A DNA stretch of 64,000 bases from Mycolicibacterium bacteremicum (GCF_002086115.1 NZ_MVHJ01000022.1:1-64000); one strand, 5' to 3'; shown: positions 23,962 to 32,332, counted from the stretch's first letter. Notes: generated from the letters alone by a model not told the origin. Made by a program: numbers and translations.

Positions 23962-25449
23962 TCATTCGGCGCGGCGCAGTACCGCCCGCACGGTCATCGC
24001 CAGGATCCGCCAGTCCAGCCACAACGACCAGTTCTCGATATAGAAGTTGTCCCACTCGGCGCGGTCGGCGATCGAGGTCTGCCCGCGCAACCCATGCACC
24101 TGTGCCCATCCGGTGATCCCGGCTTTCACCCGGTGCCGTTCTCCGTATCGGCTGATCTGCAGATTGAACAGGTCGACGTACTCGGGCCGTTCGGGGCGCG
24201 GTCCGACCAGGCTCATGTGTCCACGCAGGACGTTGAGCAGCTGCGGCAGTTCGTCCAGCGAGGTCGACCGCAGGATCTTGCCGATGGTCGTGCGGCGGTC
24301 CACACCCTCCACGCCGCCCGGTGCGGAATCCGCGCCGAGGGTGAACGCGGCGTCGGCGGCACTCGGCGGCCGCATGGATCGGAACTTCAGACAGCCGAAC
24401 TCCCGGCCGTCGCGCCCGATGCGCGGTTGACTGAAGAAGACCGGGCCTGGGGAACTGAGCTTCACCAGCAGCATCAGCGTCAGGAACAGCGGTGAGATCA
24501 GTGCCAGCCCCACGGCGGCGAACACCCGGTCGGAGATGTGTTTGGCCGCGAACTGCCAGCTGCGCGGATCGGTGGCCGGAACGGCGATCAGCGGCAGACC
24601 GCCGATGTGGTCGATACGGGCGTGAACGCCCATGGCATCGAAGATCCGCGGCACGATCCACACCTGCACACCGCGGCGGTGCGCGACGCGGATCGCCGCG
24701 GTGATGGCGTCATCGCGGGTTCGCGAGAAGGCGACCACCAGGCACTCCGCCCCGGTCTCGGTGATGACATCGTCGAGGGCCGCCATCTTGCCCAGATACG
24801 GGATGGACGCCGGCTGGTCCCGGTCGACGCCGAGGGTAGGCATTTCATCGTCGATCAGCCCCACCGGCTGCAAGCCGTACTCGGGGGTGATCTCGAGGCG
24901 GTCGAGAACCTTCGCGGCGATCATGCCGTTACCGAGGATCAGCGTCGGAGAGGTCATCCGGTGCAGGCGGAAGAAATGGTTGCGGATCGCGATCCACCCC
25001 AACCTGCCCAGCGGGACGAGCACGGCGGCAACCATCCACATCCGCGCCACCGCGTTGCTCCGCGACCCCTGGATGGTCGGGTTCAGGACCAGACCGCTCA
25101 GCAGCAGCATCGCCGCCATCGCCGTGACGGCCTGGATGGTCGGCAGCTCCTCCAGGAAGGTGCGCCGCAGCGTCCGACGATAGAGGCCCCGGAACGCCGA
25201 CAGCGCGACGATGGTCGGGGCGAAGAAGAACAGCATCCACGTCGGCGGCAGGCTGAGGTGGCTGCTCGATGCCCATGTCATGCCGACCGCGACGGCCAAC
25301 GAGGCCGTCGTGAGATCCACCCCGGCACTGGCGAACGAGATCCAGGACCGATGCCGACGTAGCTGGTTCGCCCCCGCGTCCGCCCGCTCCTTCACATCCC
25401 CGCTGACAAACAGGTTTGCCGCGCGAGGCGCCTCAACCGCGCGGGTCAC
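23962..25449 (-). CDS. polyprenyl-phosphate sugar-1-phosphate transferase (exopolysaccharide initiation)
   Basis: 495 residues from GTG 25449. The N-terminal half has four membrane helices and a cytoplasmic Rossmann-like CoA-binding-type domain (LILGNGMIAAKVLDRL). The C-terminal catalytic half has helix LALISPLFLTLMLLVKLSSPGPVFF, QPRIGRDGREFGCLKFRSMR, SLDELPQLLNVLRGHMSLVG and PRPERPEYVDLF, the bacterial sugar transferase signature of WcaJ/CpsE-type enzymes. It transfers a sugar-1-phosphate to undecaprenyl or decaprenyl phosphate to start a polysaccharide or glycan. No other glycosyltransferase or polymerase gene lies here, so the product is unknown. It sits between the amidase and tsf, where I recall no such gene in M. 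tuberculosis. Confidence 0.93.
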   Translation of the reverse strand: MTRAVEAPRAANLFVSGDVKERADAGANQLRRHRSWISFASAGVDLTTASLAVAVGMTWASSSHLSLPPTWMLFFFAPTIVALSAFRGLYRRTLRRTFLEELPTIQAVTAMAAMLLLSGLVLNPTIQGSRSNAVARMWMVAAVLVPLGRLGWIAIRNHFFRLHRMTSPTLILGNGMIAAKVLDRLEITPEYGLQPVGLIDDEMPTLGVDRDQPASIPYLGKMAALDDVITETGAECLVVAFSRTRDDAITAAIRVAHRRGVQVWIVPRIFDAMGVHARIDHIGGLPLIAVPATDPRSWQFAAKHISDRVFAAVGLALISPLFLTLMLLVKLSSPGPVFFSQPRIGRDGREFGCLKFRSMRPPSAADAAFTLGADSAPGGVEGVDRRTTIGKILRSTSLDELPQLLNVLRGHMSLVGPRPERPEYVDLFNLQISRYGERHRVKAGITGWAQVHGLRGQTSIADRAEWDNFYIENWSLWLDWRILAMTVRAVLRRAE

Positions 25450-25734
25450 TGTGACCAGAGCAGTTTAGAAATTTCCCCATGTGTGAATATTAACTCGAAA
25501 GAGCGCGATTTTTGAATAATCACCGGTTGTGGCGACTTTGGCCACCCTAATGTGTTTGCTGGTCGATTTGCTCTATCACCACATCAGCGCGTCTGGCAAA
25601 AGTGGCCCGAATCGCTGAGAAGCCAGGTTTCCAGCCGTCCGCTCCGGGCGGTGCCGTACTGGCAAACAATCCGGCGCACATGATCAATTACCTCAGCGAT
25701 GCCGGGCCCCGGCCAATCGCGATGGCCGCAACAG
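25450..25734. other. AT-rich gap upstream of the sugar transferase
   Basis: The gap is distinctly lower in GC than its surroundings between about 25455 and 25600. Reading toward the sugar transferase, TAAACT and TAATAT are candidate -10 elements. The palindrome GGTCAC-T-GTGACC (25444-25456) covers the GTG start. No convincing protein-coding frame or RNA gene is seen, so it is probably the regulatory region of the sugar transferase plus the space beyond the tsf terminator. Confidence 0.4.
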
Positions 25735-25771
25735 CACGAAGCCCCCGAGACCGAGTCTCGGGGGCTTCGTG
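25735..25771 (-). terminator. hairpin terminator after tsf
   Basis: A perfect 17-bp stem, CACGAAGCCCCCGAGAC (25735-25751) pairing with 25755-25771, has a three-base loop. It starts 12 bp past the tsf stop. There is no long T-tract, which is usual for mycobacterial intrinsic terminators. It would terminate rpsB-tsf. Confidence 0.8.
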
Positions 25772-25782
25772 GCGGACTGAGA

Positions 25783-26598
25783 TCAGGCCTGGCCGACCTC
25801 GAACCGGACGAACCGGGTGACGGTCACGCCCGCCTCGTCGAGCAGGGCCTTGACGGTCTTCTTGTTGTCGGACACCGACGGCTGATCCAGCAGCACGACA
25901 TCCTTATAGAAGCCGGTCACGCGACCCTCCACGATCTTGGGCAGCGCCTGCTCGGGCTTGCCCTCGGCCTTGGCGGTCTCCTCGGCGATCCGACGCTCGT
26001 TGGCGACGATGTCCTCCGGCACGTCCTCACGGGTGAGGTACTTGGCCTTCAGCGCGGCGATCTGCAGCGCCACGGTGTGCGCGGCACTCTTGTCATCGCC
26101 GGTGTACTCCACCAGCACACCCACGGCCGGCGGCAGATCCGCGGCGCGCTTGTGCAGGTAGGTCTCCACCTGACCGTCGAAGTACGCGGCGCGGCGCAGG
26201 ACCAGCTTCTCGCCGATCTTGGCCGACAGGTCGGCAACGGCCTGCTCGACCGTCGAATCGCCGACCTTGGCGGCATTGAGCGCCTCGACGTCGCCGGCCT
26301 TCGCCTCCAGTGCGGCGGCCACGATCGTGTCGGCCAGACCCTGGAATTCGGCGTTCTTGGCGACGAAGTCGGTCTCCGAGTTGAGTTCGATCAGCACGCC
26401 ATCCTTGGCGGCCACCAGGCCCTCGGCGGTTGCCCGCTCGGCGCGCTTGCCGACATCCTTGGCGCCCTTGATGCGCAGCAGCTCGACGGCCTTGTCGAAA
26501 TCGCCGTCCGATTCGGCCAGCGCGTTCTTGCAGTCCATCATTCCGGCGCCGGTCAGCTCCCGCAGGCGCTTGACATCGGCAGCGGTGTAGTTAGCCAT
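25783..26598 (-). CDS. tsf: translation elongation factor Ts
   Basis: 271 residues. EF-Ts exchanges GDP for GTP on EF-Tu. MANYTAADVKRLRELTGAGMMDCKNAL is the conserved N-terminal UBA-like domain, and LIELNSETDFVAKN (TDFVAKN) contacts EF-Tu. It lies 21 bp after rpsB in the normal rpsB-tsf operon (Rv2890c-Rv2889c) and is followed by a strong hairpin terminator. Confidence 0.97.
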   Translation of the reverse strand: MANYTAADVKRLRELTGAGMMDCKNALAESDGDFDKAVELLRIKGAKDVGKRAERATAEGLVAAKDGVLIELNSETDFVAKNAEFQGLADTIVAAALEAKAGDVEALNAAKVGDSTVEQAVADLSAKIGEKLVLRRAAYFDGQVETYLHKRAADLPPAVGVLVEYTGDDKSAAHTVALQIAALKAKYLTREDVPEDIVANERRIAEETAKAEGKPEQALPKIVEGRVTGFYKDVVLLDQPSVSDNKKTVKALLDEAGVTVTRFVRFEVGQA

Positions 26599-26619
26599 AA
26601 AGCCTTCTCCTGAAAAGAT

Positions 26620-27444
26620 TTAGGAAGCGTCAGTGGTGGTCTCGGCGGCGGGAGCGCCCTCTGCGGCACCGGTGGTCGCACCGGCCAGCAGCTCCTGCTC
26701 CCACTCGGCCAGCGGCTCGGCGGCGGCGTCCTGGCCGGCCTCGGCCTTACCGGCACCCGAGCGGGCCTGCAGACCCTCGGCGACCGCGGAGGCGATCACC
26801 TTGGTGAGCAGCGCGGCCGAGCGGATGGCGTCGTCGTTGCCCGGAATCGGGTAGTCGACCACGTCGGGATCGCAGTTGGTGTCCAGGATCGCGATGACCG
26901 GGATGTTCAGCTTGCGAGCCTCGGCAACCGCCAGGTGCTCCTTGTTGGTGTCGACGACCCAGACGGCCGAGGGAACCTTGGCCATGTCCCGGATACCGCC
27001 GAGCGAGCGCTCCAGCTTGTTCTTCTCACGCGTCAGCATGAGGATTTCCTTCTTGGTGCGACCCTCGAAGCCACCGGTCTGCTCCATGGCCTCCAGCTCC
27101 TTCATCCGCTGAAGGCGCTTGTGCACGGTGGAGAAGTTGGTGAGCATGCCGCCCAGCCAACGCTGGTTCACGAAGGGCATGCCGACCCGGGTCGCCTCAT
27201 CGGCGATGGACTCCTGAGCCTGCTTCTTGGTGCCGACGAACATGATGCTGCCACCGTGGGCGACAGTCTCTTTCACGAACTCGTAGGCCTTGTCGATGTA
27301 GGTCAGCGTCTGCTGCAGATCGATGATGTAGATGCCGTTGCGGTCGGTGAAGATGAACCGCTTCATCTTGGGGTTCCAGCGCCGGGTCTGATGCCCGAAA
27401 TGGGTGCCGCTGTCGAGCAGCTGCTTCATGGTCACGACGGCCAT
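26620..27444 (-). CDS. rpsB: 30S ribosomal protein S2
   Basis: 274 residues, somewhat longer than E. coli S2. MAVVTMKQLLDSGTHFGHQTRRWNPKM is the S2 N-terminus. IMFVGTKKQAQ, RWLGGMLTNF and VVDTNKEHLAVAEARKL are conserved blocks. The C-terminal tail is Ala/Glu-rich. It is the first gene of rpsB-tsf. Its leader holds a perfect 14-bp direct repeat 20-50 bases before the start. Confidence 0.97.
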   Translation of the reverse strand: MAVVTMKQLLDSGTHFGHQTRRWNPKMKRFIFTDRNGIYIIDLQQTLTYIDKAYEFVKETVAHGGSIMFVGTKKQAQESIADEATRVGMPFVNQRWLGGMLTNFSTVHKRLQRMKELEAMEQTGGFEGRTKKEILMLTREKNKLERSLGGIRDMAKVPSAVWVVDTNKEHLAVAEARKLNIPVIAILDTNCDPDVVDYPIPGNDDAIRSAALLTKVIASAVAEGLQARSGAGKAEAGQDAAAEPLAEWEQELLAGATTGAAEGAPAAETTTDAS

Positions 27445-27755
27445 GGTTATGCCTCACTAGTGTTCGGTTGATGCCCGACATCGGTTGATGCCCGGCCCTG
27501 GCGCCTGCTGCTGCCGGACCCGTCCGGTTCCCCGGTCGGGACCGCCCGGCATGCTGGTTGCAGCGCTGTCATGGTGAAACGGACAGCTCTGCGGTGCAGA
27601 CGCGCGAAGTCAGCCCACGGATGTGAGCTGCGGGGAGAAGTTTACACCGTTTCAACCTGTGCTCTGACCACGCGCATTGTGCACAGTCGCCGGTCGGTCC
27701 ACAGGCTGGCATCCGCATGGTTCCGTGGCCGCCGCCACGGCGGTGAACTGGACCG
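27445..27755. other. divergent gap between rpsB and the M23 peptidase gene
   Basis: About 310 bp holding the rpsB leader and both promoters. On the minus strand TAAACT (27639-27644) is a candidate -10 for rpsB, leaving a leader of nearly 200 nt. GCACAAT (27676-27682, minus) resembles the GCACAAT found upstream of rplS and rpsP. The direct repeat listed separately lies close to the rpsB start. No coding frame is convincing. Confidence 0.4.
27464..27494 (-). repeat. 14-bp direct repeat in the rpsB leader
   Basis: TCGGTTGATGCCCG occurs at 27464-27477 and again at 27481-27494, spaced 17 bp start to start, 20-50 bases before the rpsB ATG in the mRNA leader (where it reads CGGGCATCAACCGA). S2 autoregulates its mRNA in E. 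coli, so an RNA or DNA role is possible. It could also be a chance local duplication. Confidence 0.6.
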
Positions 27756-28250
27756 ATGAGATGGTTTGCGGTGACCGCGGTCGCGGCCGTGGCGTGGGCC
27801 GCCCCGGTCGGAGCCGAGACGGCGCGGCTGTCCTGGCCGCTGCGGCCCACCCCCGCGGTCACCCGCGCTTTCGACGCGCCCACCCCCAACTGGCGGCGCG
27901 GGCACCGCGGGGTGGACCTCGCGGGCACACCCGGCCAGCCGGTGTACGCGGCCGCCGACGGGGTGGTGATGTTCGCCGCCGCGCTGGCCGGGCGCCCGCT
28001 GGTGTCGGTGCAGCATCCCGGCGGATTGCGCACCAGCTATGAGCCGGTGCGGGCGGCGGTGCAGGCCGGGCAGCGGGTGTCAGCCGGCACGGCGCTGGGG
28101 GTGCTGCTCGACGGGCACGCCGGCTGCCCGGTGTCGGCCTGCCTGCACTGGGGCGCGATGTGGGGCCCGGCCGCGCGGGCGGACTATGTCGACCCGCTCG
28201 GTCTGCTCGCCACCACCCCCATCATCCTCAAACCGCTGTCCCCGTCGTGA
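27756..28250 (+). CDS. secreted M23/LytM-domain peptidase-like protein (Rv2891-like)
   Basis: 164 residues. An N-terminal signal peptide (MRWFAVTAVAAVAWAAPVGA) is followed by a LytM fold: HRGVDLAGTPGQPVYAAADG carries the first zinc His and Asp, and CLHWGAMW holds a further His of the HxH region. Only one of the two usual HxH histidines is evident, so catalytic competence is uncertain. Two Cys in HAGCPVSACLHW could form a disulfide. It corresponds in position and pattern to Rv2891 and would act on or bind peptidoglycan outside the membrane. The stop lies within a large hairpin shared with xerC. Confidence 0.88.
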   Translation: MRWFAVTAVAAVAWAAPVGAETARLSWPLRPTPAVTRAFDAPTPNWRRGHRGVDLAGTPGQPVYAAADGVVMFAAALAGRPLVSVQHPGGLRTSYEPVRAAVQAGQRVSAGTALGVLLDGHAGCPVSACLHWGAMWGPAARADYVDPLGLLATTPIILKPLSPS

Positions 28251-28297
28251 TTTCGGTGAGGAAACATGCGCTCACCACACGTTTCCTCACCGAAATC
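28249..28297. terminator. large hairpin between convergent M23 and xerC genes
   Basis: GATTTCGGTGAGGAAAC (28249-28265) pairs perfectly with GTTTCCTCACCGAAATC (28281-28297) around a 15-base loop. It overlaps the M23 stop codon and ends 6 bp before the xerC stop, so it probably terminates transcription in both directions. Confidence 0.7.
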
Positions 28298-28302
28298 GCA
28301 CG

Positions 28303-29205
28303 TCAGGCCCGCGGGTGGGCCTGATCGTGCACCGCGCGCAACCGGGCGACGGTGACGTGGGTGTAGAGCTGGGTCGTCGCCAGCGTCGAGTGGCCCAGCA
28401 GCTCCTGCACCACGCGCAGGTCCGCGCCGCCCTCCAGCAGGTGGGTCGCCGCGCTGTGCCGTAGTCCGTGCGGGCCGATGTCCGGCGCACCCTCGACAGC
28501 GGCCATCGTCTGGTGCACCACGGTGCGGGCCTGCCGCTGGTCGAGTCGGCCGCCGCGGGCTCCCAGCAGCAGCGCCGGACCAGAATGGGCGGTGACCACC
28601 GCGGGCCGACCATCGCGCAGCCAGGCCGCCAGCGCGTCCTCGGCGGGCTCGCCGTACGGGACGGTGCGCTCCTTGTTGCCCTTGCCCAGCACCCGCAGCA
28701 ACCGGCGGGTCACGTCGACGTCGTCGATGTCCAGACCGCACAGCTCGCTGACCCGGATACCGGTGGCGTACAACAGCTCGACGATCACCCGGTCCCGCAG
28801 TGCCATCGGATCACCCTGCTGGGCACCCGAATTCAATGCGTCCATGGCATCGAGTGCCTGTTCCCGACGCAGCACCGACGGCAGCACCCGGTGCGCCTTG
28901 GGTGTCTGCAACCGCACTGCGGGATCGGTGTCGAGCACACCGCGGTGCAGGGCCCAGGCGGTGAAGGTCTTGACGGCCGAGGTGCGCCGGGCCAGCGTGC
29001 TGCGTGCCGCGCCGGCGCCGGCCTGCGCGGCCAGCCAGGACCGCAGCCGGGGAAGGGTCAGCGATGCCAGGCCGCCGCCGGTGAACTCGAACAGTCCGCG
29101 CAGGTCGCTCAGGTAGGCGCGGCGGGTGTGCGCCGAGCGACCGCGCTGCAGTTCCAGGTACTCGTCGAACTCCCCCAGCAGGGCCTCGATGGACGGGTCG
29201 CTCAC
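28303..29205 (-). CDS. xerC: tyrosine site-specific recombinase XerC
   Basis: 300 residues from GTG 29205, preceded by AGGGGG. XerC works with XerD at dif to resolve chromosome dimers. SAM-like N-domain: EYLELQRGRSAHTRRAYLSDL. Catalytic residues: Arg in ATGIRVSELCG, HxxR in HGLRHSAATHLLEGG, His in LLGHSTLATTQ, and Tyr281 in TQLYTHV. It corresponds to Rv2894c. The frame is open upstream to 29511 but is not recombinase-like there, so the GTG fits the usual length of about 300. Confidence 0.96.
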   Translation of the reverse strand: MSDPSIEALLGEFDEYLELQRGRSAHTRRAYLSDLRGLFEFTGGGLASLTLPRLRSWLAAQAGAGAARSTLARRTSAVKTFTAWALHRGVLDTDPAVRLQTPKAHRVLPSVLRREQALDAMDALNSGAQQGDPMALRDRVIVELLYATGIRVSELCGLDIDDVDVTRRLLRVLGKGNKERTVPYGEPAEDALAAWLRDGRPAVVTAHSGPALLLGARGGRLDQRQARTVVHQTMAAVEGAPDIGPHGLRHSAATHLLEGGADLRVVQELLGHSTLATTQLYTHVTVARLRAVHDQAHPRA

Positions 29206-29237
29206 GCCCCCTACCGTCGCAGATCCCCGCGCAGTGT

Positions 29238-30398
29238 CTAGCTGACGCGCCGCAGCGTGTCCGGGGTGAGATCGGCCAGGCTGGGATAGCCGTCGATCGC
29301 CATGATCAGGTCGGCCTCGGCCAGCAAGGAGCGCAACACGTGCACCACGCCATCGGTGCCGCCGAGCGCCAGCCCGTAGACATAGGGCCTGCCGACCCCG
29401 ACCGCGCTGGCGCCCATTGCGAGCGCCTTGACGATGTCGGCGCCGCTGCGCACCCCCGAGTCGAACAGCACGGGCAGACCGTCGGCGGCGTGCACCACCT
29501 CGGGCAGGCAATCGATGGCCGGCAGCCCGCCGTTGGCCTGGCGTCCGCCGTGATTGGAGCAGTAGATGCCGTCCATGCCGACGTCGCGGGAGCGCCGGAC
29601 GTCATCAGGGTGCTGGATGCCCTTGACGATGAGCGGCAGGTCGGTCTGTGACCGCAACCAGGTCAGGTCATCCCAGGTGACCGGCTGGCCGAAGGTGCTC
29701 ACCCATGCCAGGATCGCCGCCTGGGGGTTCTCCTCCGGCGGCTGGGCCAGGCTCGCCCGGAAGACCGGGTCGCTGGTGTAGTTGGACAGGCATTTGCCGC
29801 GCAACTGCGGGAAGTTCGACGTGCTCAGATCCCGCGGCCGCCAGCCCGGGACCCACGTGTCGAGCGTGACGATGATCGCCTTGTAACCGGCCCGCTCGGC
29901 GCGCGACACCAGGCTGGCCGCCAGTTCGCGGTCCTTCGGGGTGTACAGCTGGAAGAAGCCGGGGGTGTCGCCGAATTGGGCGGCCACGTCCTCCAGCGGA
30001 TCGGCGGTCAGGGTCGAGACCGTCATCGGCACGCCGGTGCGCGCCGCGGCCCGGGCGACGGCGAGATCGCCGTGGCCGTCCTGGCTGCAGATACCGGTGA
30101 CGCCGATGGGGGCCATGAACACCGGCGAGGGCAGGGTCAGGCCGAAGAGGTCGACCTTGAGGTCGCGCTCGGTGGCGCCGACGCCCATCCGCGGGATCAG
30201 ACCCCACTTCTCGAACGCGCTGACGTTCACCCGCTGGGTGCGCTCGTCGCCCGCACCACCGGCGACATAGGACCACACCGACGTCGACAGCGCGGATTGC
30301 GCGCGTTCCTCGAGTTCGGCGAATGCCATCGGGAACGACGGCACCACCCCCGCGAGTCCTTGTAGGTAGATCTCCAGCTGGTAGTCGCCGTATGCCAT
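29238..30398 (-). CDS. FMN-dependent alpha-hydroxy-acid oxidase, lactate 2-monooxygenase-like
   Basis: 386 residues. From memory it aligns along its length with M. smegmatis lactate 2-monooxygenase (GDYxxEIYxQGLxGVxPxxPM, SYVAGGxGDExTQRxNVxAF, KGIQHPDDxRR, DGIYCSNHGGRQANGGLPA). That enzyme converts L-lactate plus oxygen to acetate, CO2 and water. Gly99 in MAPIGV matches the Gly thought to favour monooxygenase over oxidase behaviour. The active-site His is about 283 in SNHGGRQ. ATG 30398 matches the family N-terminus; the frame is open to 30506. It starts 5 bp after viuB, suggesting cotranscription. Other alpha-hydroxy acids are possible substrates. Confidence 0.87.
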   Translation of the reverse strand: MAYGDYQLEIYLQGLAGVVPSFPMAFAELEERAQSALSTSVWSYVAGGAGDERTQRVNVSAFEKWGLIPRMGVGATERDLKVDLFGLTLPSPVFMAPIGVTGICSQDGHGDLAVARAAARTGVPMTVSTLTADPLEDVAAQFGDTPGFFQLYTPKDRELAASLVSRAERAGYKAIIVTLDTWVPGWRPRDLSTSNFPQLRGKCLSNYTSDPVFRASLAQPPEENPQAAILAWVSTFGQPVTWDDLTWLRSQTDLPLIVKGIQHPDDVRRSRDVGMDGIYCSNHGGRQANGGLPAIDCLPEVVHAADGLPVLFDSGVRSGADIVKALAMGASAVGVGRPYVYGLALGGTDGVVHVLRSLLAEADLIMAIDGYPSLADLTPDTLRRVS

Positions 30399-30403
30399 GG
30401 GGC

Positions 30404-31255
30404 TCAGTCTGGCTGGCCCGCCTCGGCCTTGGCCAGTTCGGACTTCCACTGGCGGAACGTCTCCTCGGTGCGACCGCGGCGCCAGTACCCCGAGATGGAC
30501 GCCCACTTCGCGTCGACGCCGCGCTCCTTGCGCAGGTAGGGACGTAGATTGTGCATGACCGCCTGGGCCTCGCCGTGCACGAACACCTGAACCTGACCGG
30601 GCAGCCAGTGCGCTTCTTTCACCGCCGCGATGAGTGGCGCGTTGTCACCCGCCTGGTTCTCGCTGACCAGGTCGGCACGCCCGCCGCGGTAGATCCAGTG
30701 CACCTCGACACCCTCGGGGGCGCTGATGGCCACCTCGTCGTCCGGGCCGGCCACCTCGATGAACGCCTTCCCGATCGCGTTGGGCGGCAACGCTTCCAGA
30801 GCCGCACTGATGGCCGGCAGCCCCGCCTCGTCACCGGCGAGCAGATGCCAGTCCGCGGCCGGGTCCGGCGCGTACGCGCCGCCGGGACCCATGAGATAGA
30901 CGGGTTGCCCGGGCTCGGCGGCCGCGGCCCATGGGCCGGCGACACCCTGTTCGCCGTGCACCACGAAGTCGATGGCGATCTGGCGCTTGGCGTCATCGAT
31001 GCTGCGCACGGTGTAGGTGCGCACGGTCGGACGCTTGGATTCGGGTAGCTCGTCGAAGCTGTCGAGGGTGAGCGGATGGGGCAGCGCGACGACGTCGACA
31101 TCGGCCGGGACGATCGCGATCTTGACGTAGGAGTCGGTGAATCCACCCGGCTTGAAGGTGTCGAAGCCGACACCGCCGAGAACCAACCGGATCATATGCG
31201 GTGTCAACTGATGCTTGCTGATCACCTCGAAAGTGTGAATGGGACGTCCCGCCAT
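30404..31255 (-). CDS. viuB: siderophore-interacting FAD protein (ViuB family)
   Basis: 283 residues. These flavoproteins reduce ferric siderophores in the cytoplasm to release iron. The FAD domain shows PTVRTYTVRS (RxYS/T-like flavin motif) and VAGPWAAAAEPGQPVYLMGPGG. The C-terminal NAD(P)-binding SIP domain has HLLAGDEAGLPAISAALEALP and WISGYWRRGRTEE-like ASISGYWRRGRTEE. ATG 31255 is chosen because GAGGT lies seven bases upstream; the open frame begins at 31306. It corresponds to Rv2895c. In mycobacteria it is expected to act on mycobactin/carboxymycobactin iron. Confidence 0.93.
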   Translation of the reverse strand: MAGRPIHTFEVISKHQLTPHMIRLVLGGVGFDTFKPGGFTDSYVKIAIVPADVDVVALPHPLTLDSFDELPESKRPTVRTYTVRSIDDAKRQIAIDFVVHGEQGVAGPWAAAAEPGQPVYLMGPGGAYAPDPAADWHLLAGDEAGLPAISAALEALPPNAIGKAFIEVAGPDDEVAISAPEGVEVHWIYRGGRADLVSENQAGDNAPLIAAVKEAHWLPGQVQVFVHGEAQAVMHNLRPYLRKERGVDAKWASISGYWRRGRTEETFRQWKSELAKAEAGQPD

Positions 31256-31367
31256 AGCGCTACCTCGCAATATCGTCAGCTGATCTCGCCACCACTGTAC
31301 GAGCATCCGGTGCCGGCGGGTCGGCTACCGAAACCCGGCGGACACAACCGCGAGGTATGACGGAGGT

Positions 31368-32303
31368 ATGAGTGCGCCCGTCCCGCTGTCCATTCCGCGA
31401 GGTCCGTTCGACCTTGCGGGCCACGTGTATCTGCCCGACCGTTTCGATGCGGCACAGGCTCATCCGGCCGTGGTGCTTTCGACTCCCGGTAGCAGCGTGA
31501 AAGAGCAGATCGGGGCGAACTACGCCTCCCGGTTGGCCGCGCGCGGTTTGGTGGCGCTGGTCTTCGACCCCGGGCATCAGGGGCAGAGCGGTGGCGAGCC
31601 GCGCGATCTGGAGGATCCCTACCGCCGCGGGGAGGACATCTCCTATGCCATCGATGCACTCGATACCTTCGCCGGTGTGGATCCCGACCGGATCGGCGTG
31701 CTCGGCATCTGCGCCGGCGGCGGGTACGCCGTCCACACCGCGCGCACCGATCATCGGATCCGCGCCGTCGGCACGGTCGTCGCCGGCAACATGGGCGACT
31801 CGTGGCGGTCGGCGGCGTTCGCCCCGGACGGTCCGGCCGCCGCACTGGACGCGCTGGCGATCGAACGTACTCGCGAGGTGCGCGACGGCGAATTGTCTCG
31901 GCTCCATTGGCTTCCCGACACACTGGAGGACGCGGCGGCGGCCGGCATCTCCGATATCGACAATGTCCAGGCCATCACCTACTACCGGACCGCGCGCGGG
32001 CGTAGCGTGCACTCGACCAACCGGCGGTTGTCGCGCAGCGATCCGCTGCTCATCGGTTACGACGCCTTCCACCTGGTCGACCAACTCCTCACCCAGCCGC
32101 TGCAGGTCGTCGTCGCCGGGCGCAGGGGCGTCACCGGTTCCTACGAAGCCGGCATGCGGTTGTGGGAGATGGCGCCCAATCCGGTCGATCTGCTGGTGGT
32201 GGAGGGCGCCGGCCACTACGAGATGTACGACGTGCCAGAGTACGTCGACCAGGCTGTGGACCGACTCGCGAGCTTCTATCATGAGCACCTGCCGCCCAGA
32301 TAG
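31368..32303 (+). CDS. alpha/beta hydrolase (YcjY/dienelactone-hydrolase-like) with Cys nucleophile
   Basis: 311 residues. The alpha/beta-hydrolase core includes HPAVVLSTPGSSVKEQIGANYASRLAARGL. The nucleophile elbow is GICAGGGYA, so Cys takes the place of the usual Ser. A C-terminal His is in VEGAGHYEMYDVPEYV. Cys elbows occur in dienelactone hydrolases and in YcjY-like proteins. The substrate is unknown. It is transcribed divergently from viuB (112-bp gap) and convergently toward dprA. The enzyme is soluble, without a signal peptide. Confidence 0.8.
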   Translation: MSAPVPLSIPRGPFDLAGHVYLPDRFDAAQAHPAVVLSTPGSSVKEQIGANYASRLAARGLVALVFDPGHQGQSGGEPRDLEDPYRRGEDISYAIDALDTFAGVDPDRIGVLGICAGGGYAVHTARTDHRIRAVGTVVAGNMGDSWRSAAFAPDGPAAALDALAIERTREVRDGELSRLHWLPDTLEDAAAAGISDIDNVQAITYYRTARGRSVHSTNRRLSRSDPLLIGYDAFHLVDQLLTQPLQVVVAGRRGVTGSYEAGMRLWEMAPNPVDLLVVEGAGHYEMYDVPEYVDQAVDRLASFYHEHLPPR

Positions 32304-32332
32304 CTTGGCAATGCGCTGATGTGGAGTCCTGG

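Noticed and set aside
25602..25820. Small plus-strand frame between the sugar transferase and tsf
   Set aside because: No RBS or family match, and it runs through the tsf terminator hairpin into tsf antisense.
27445..27755. tRNA or structured RNA gene between rpsB and the M23 gene
   Set aside because: No cloverleaf, CCA end or conserved RNA motif could be traced; only promoters and a direct repeat are seen.
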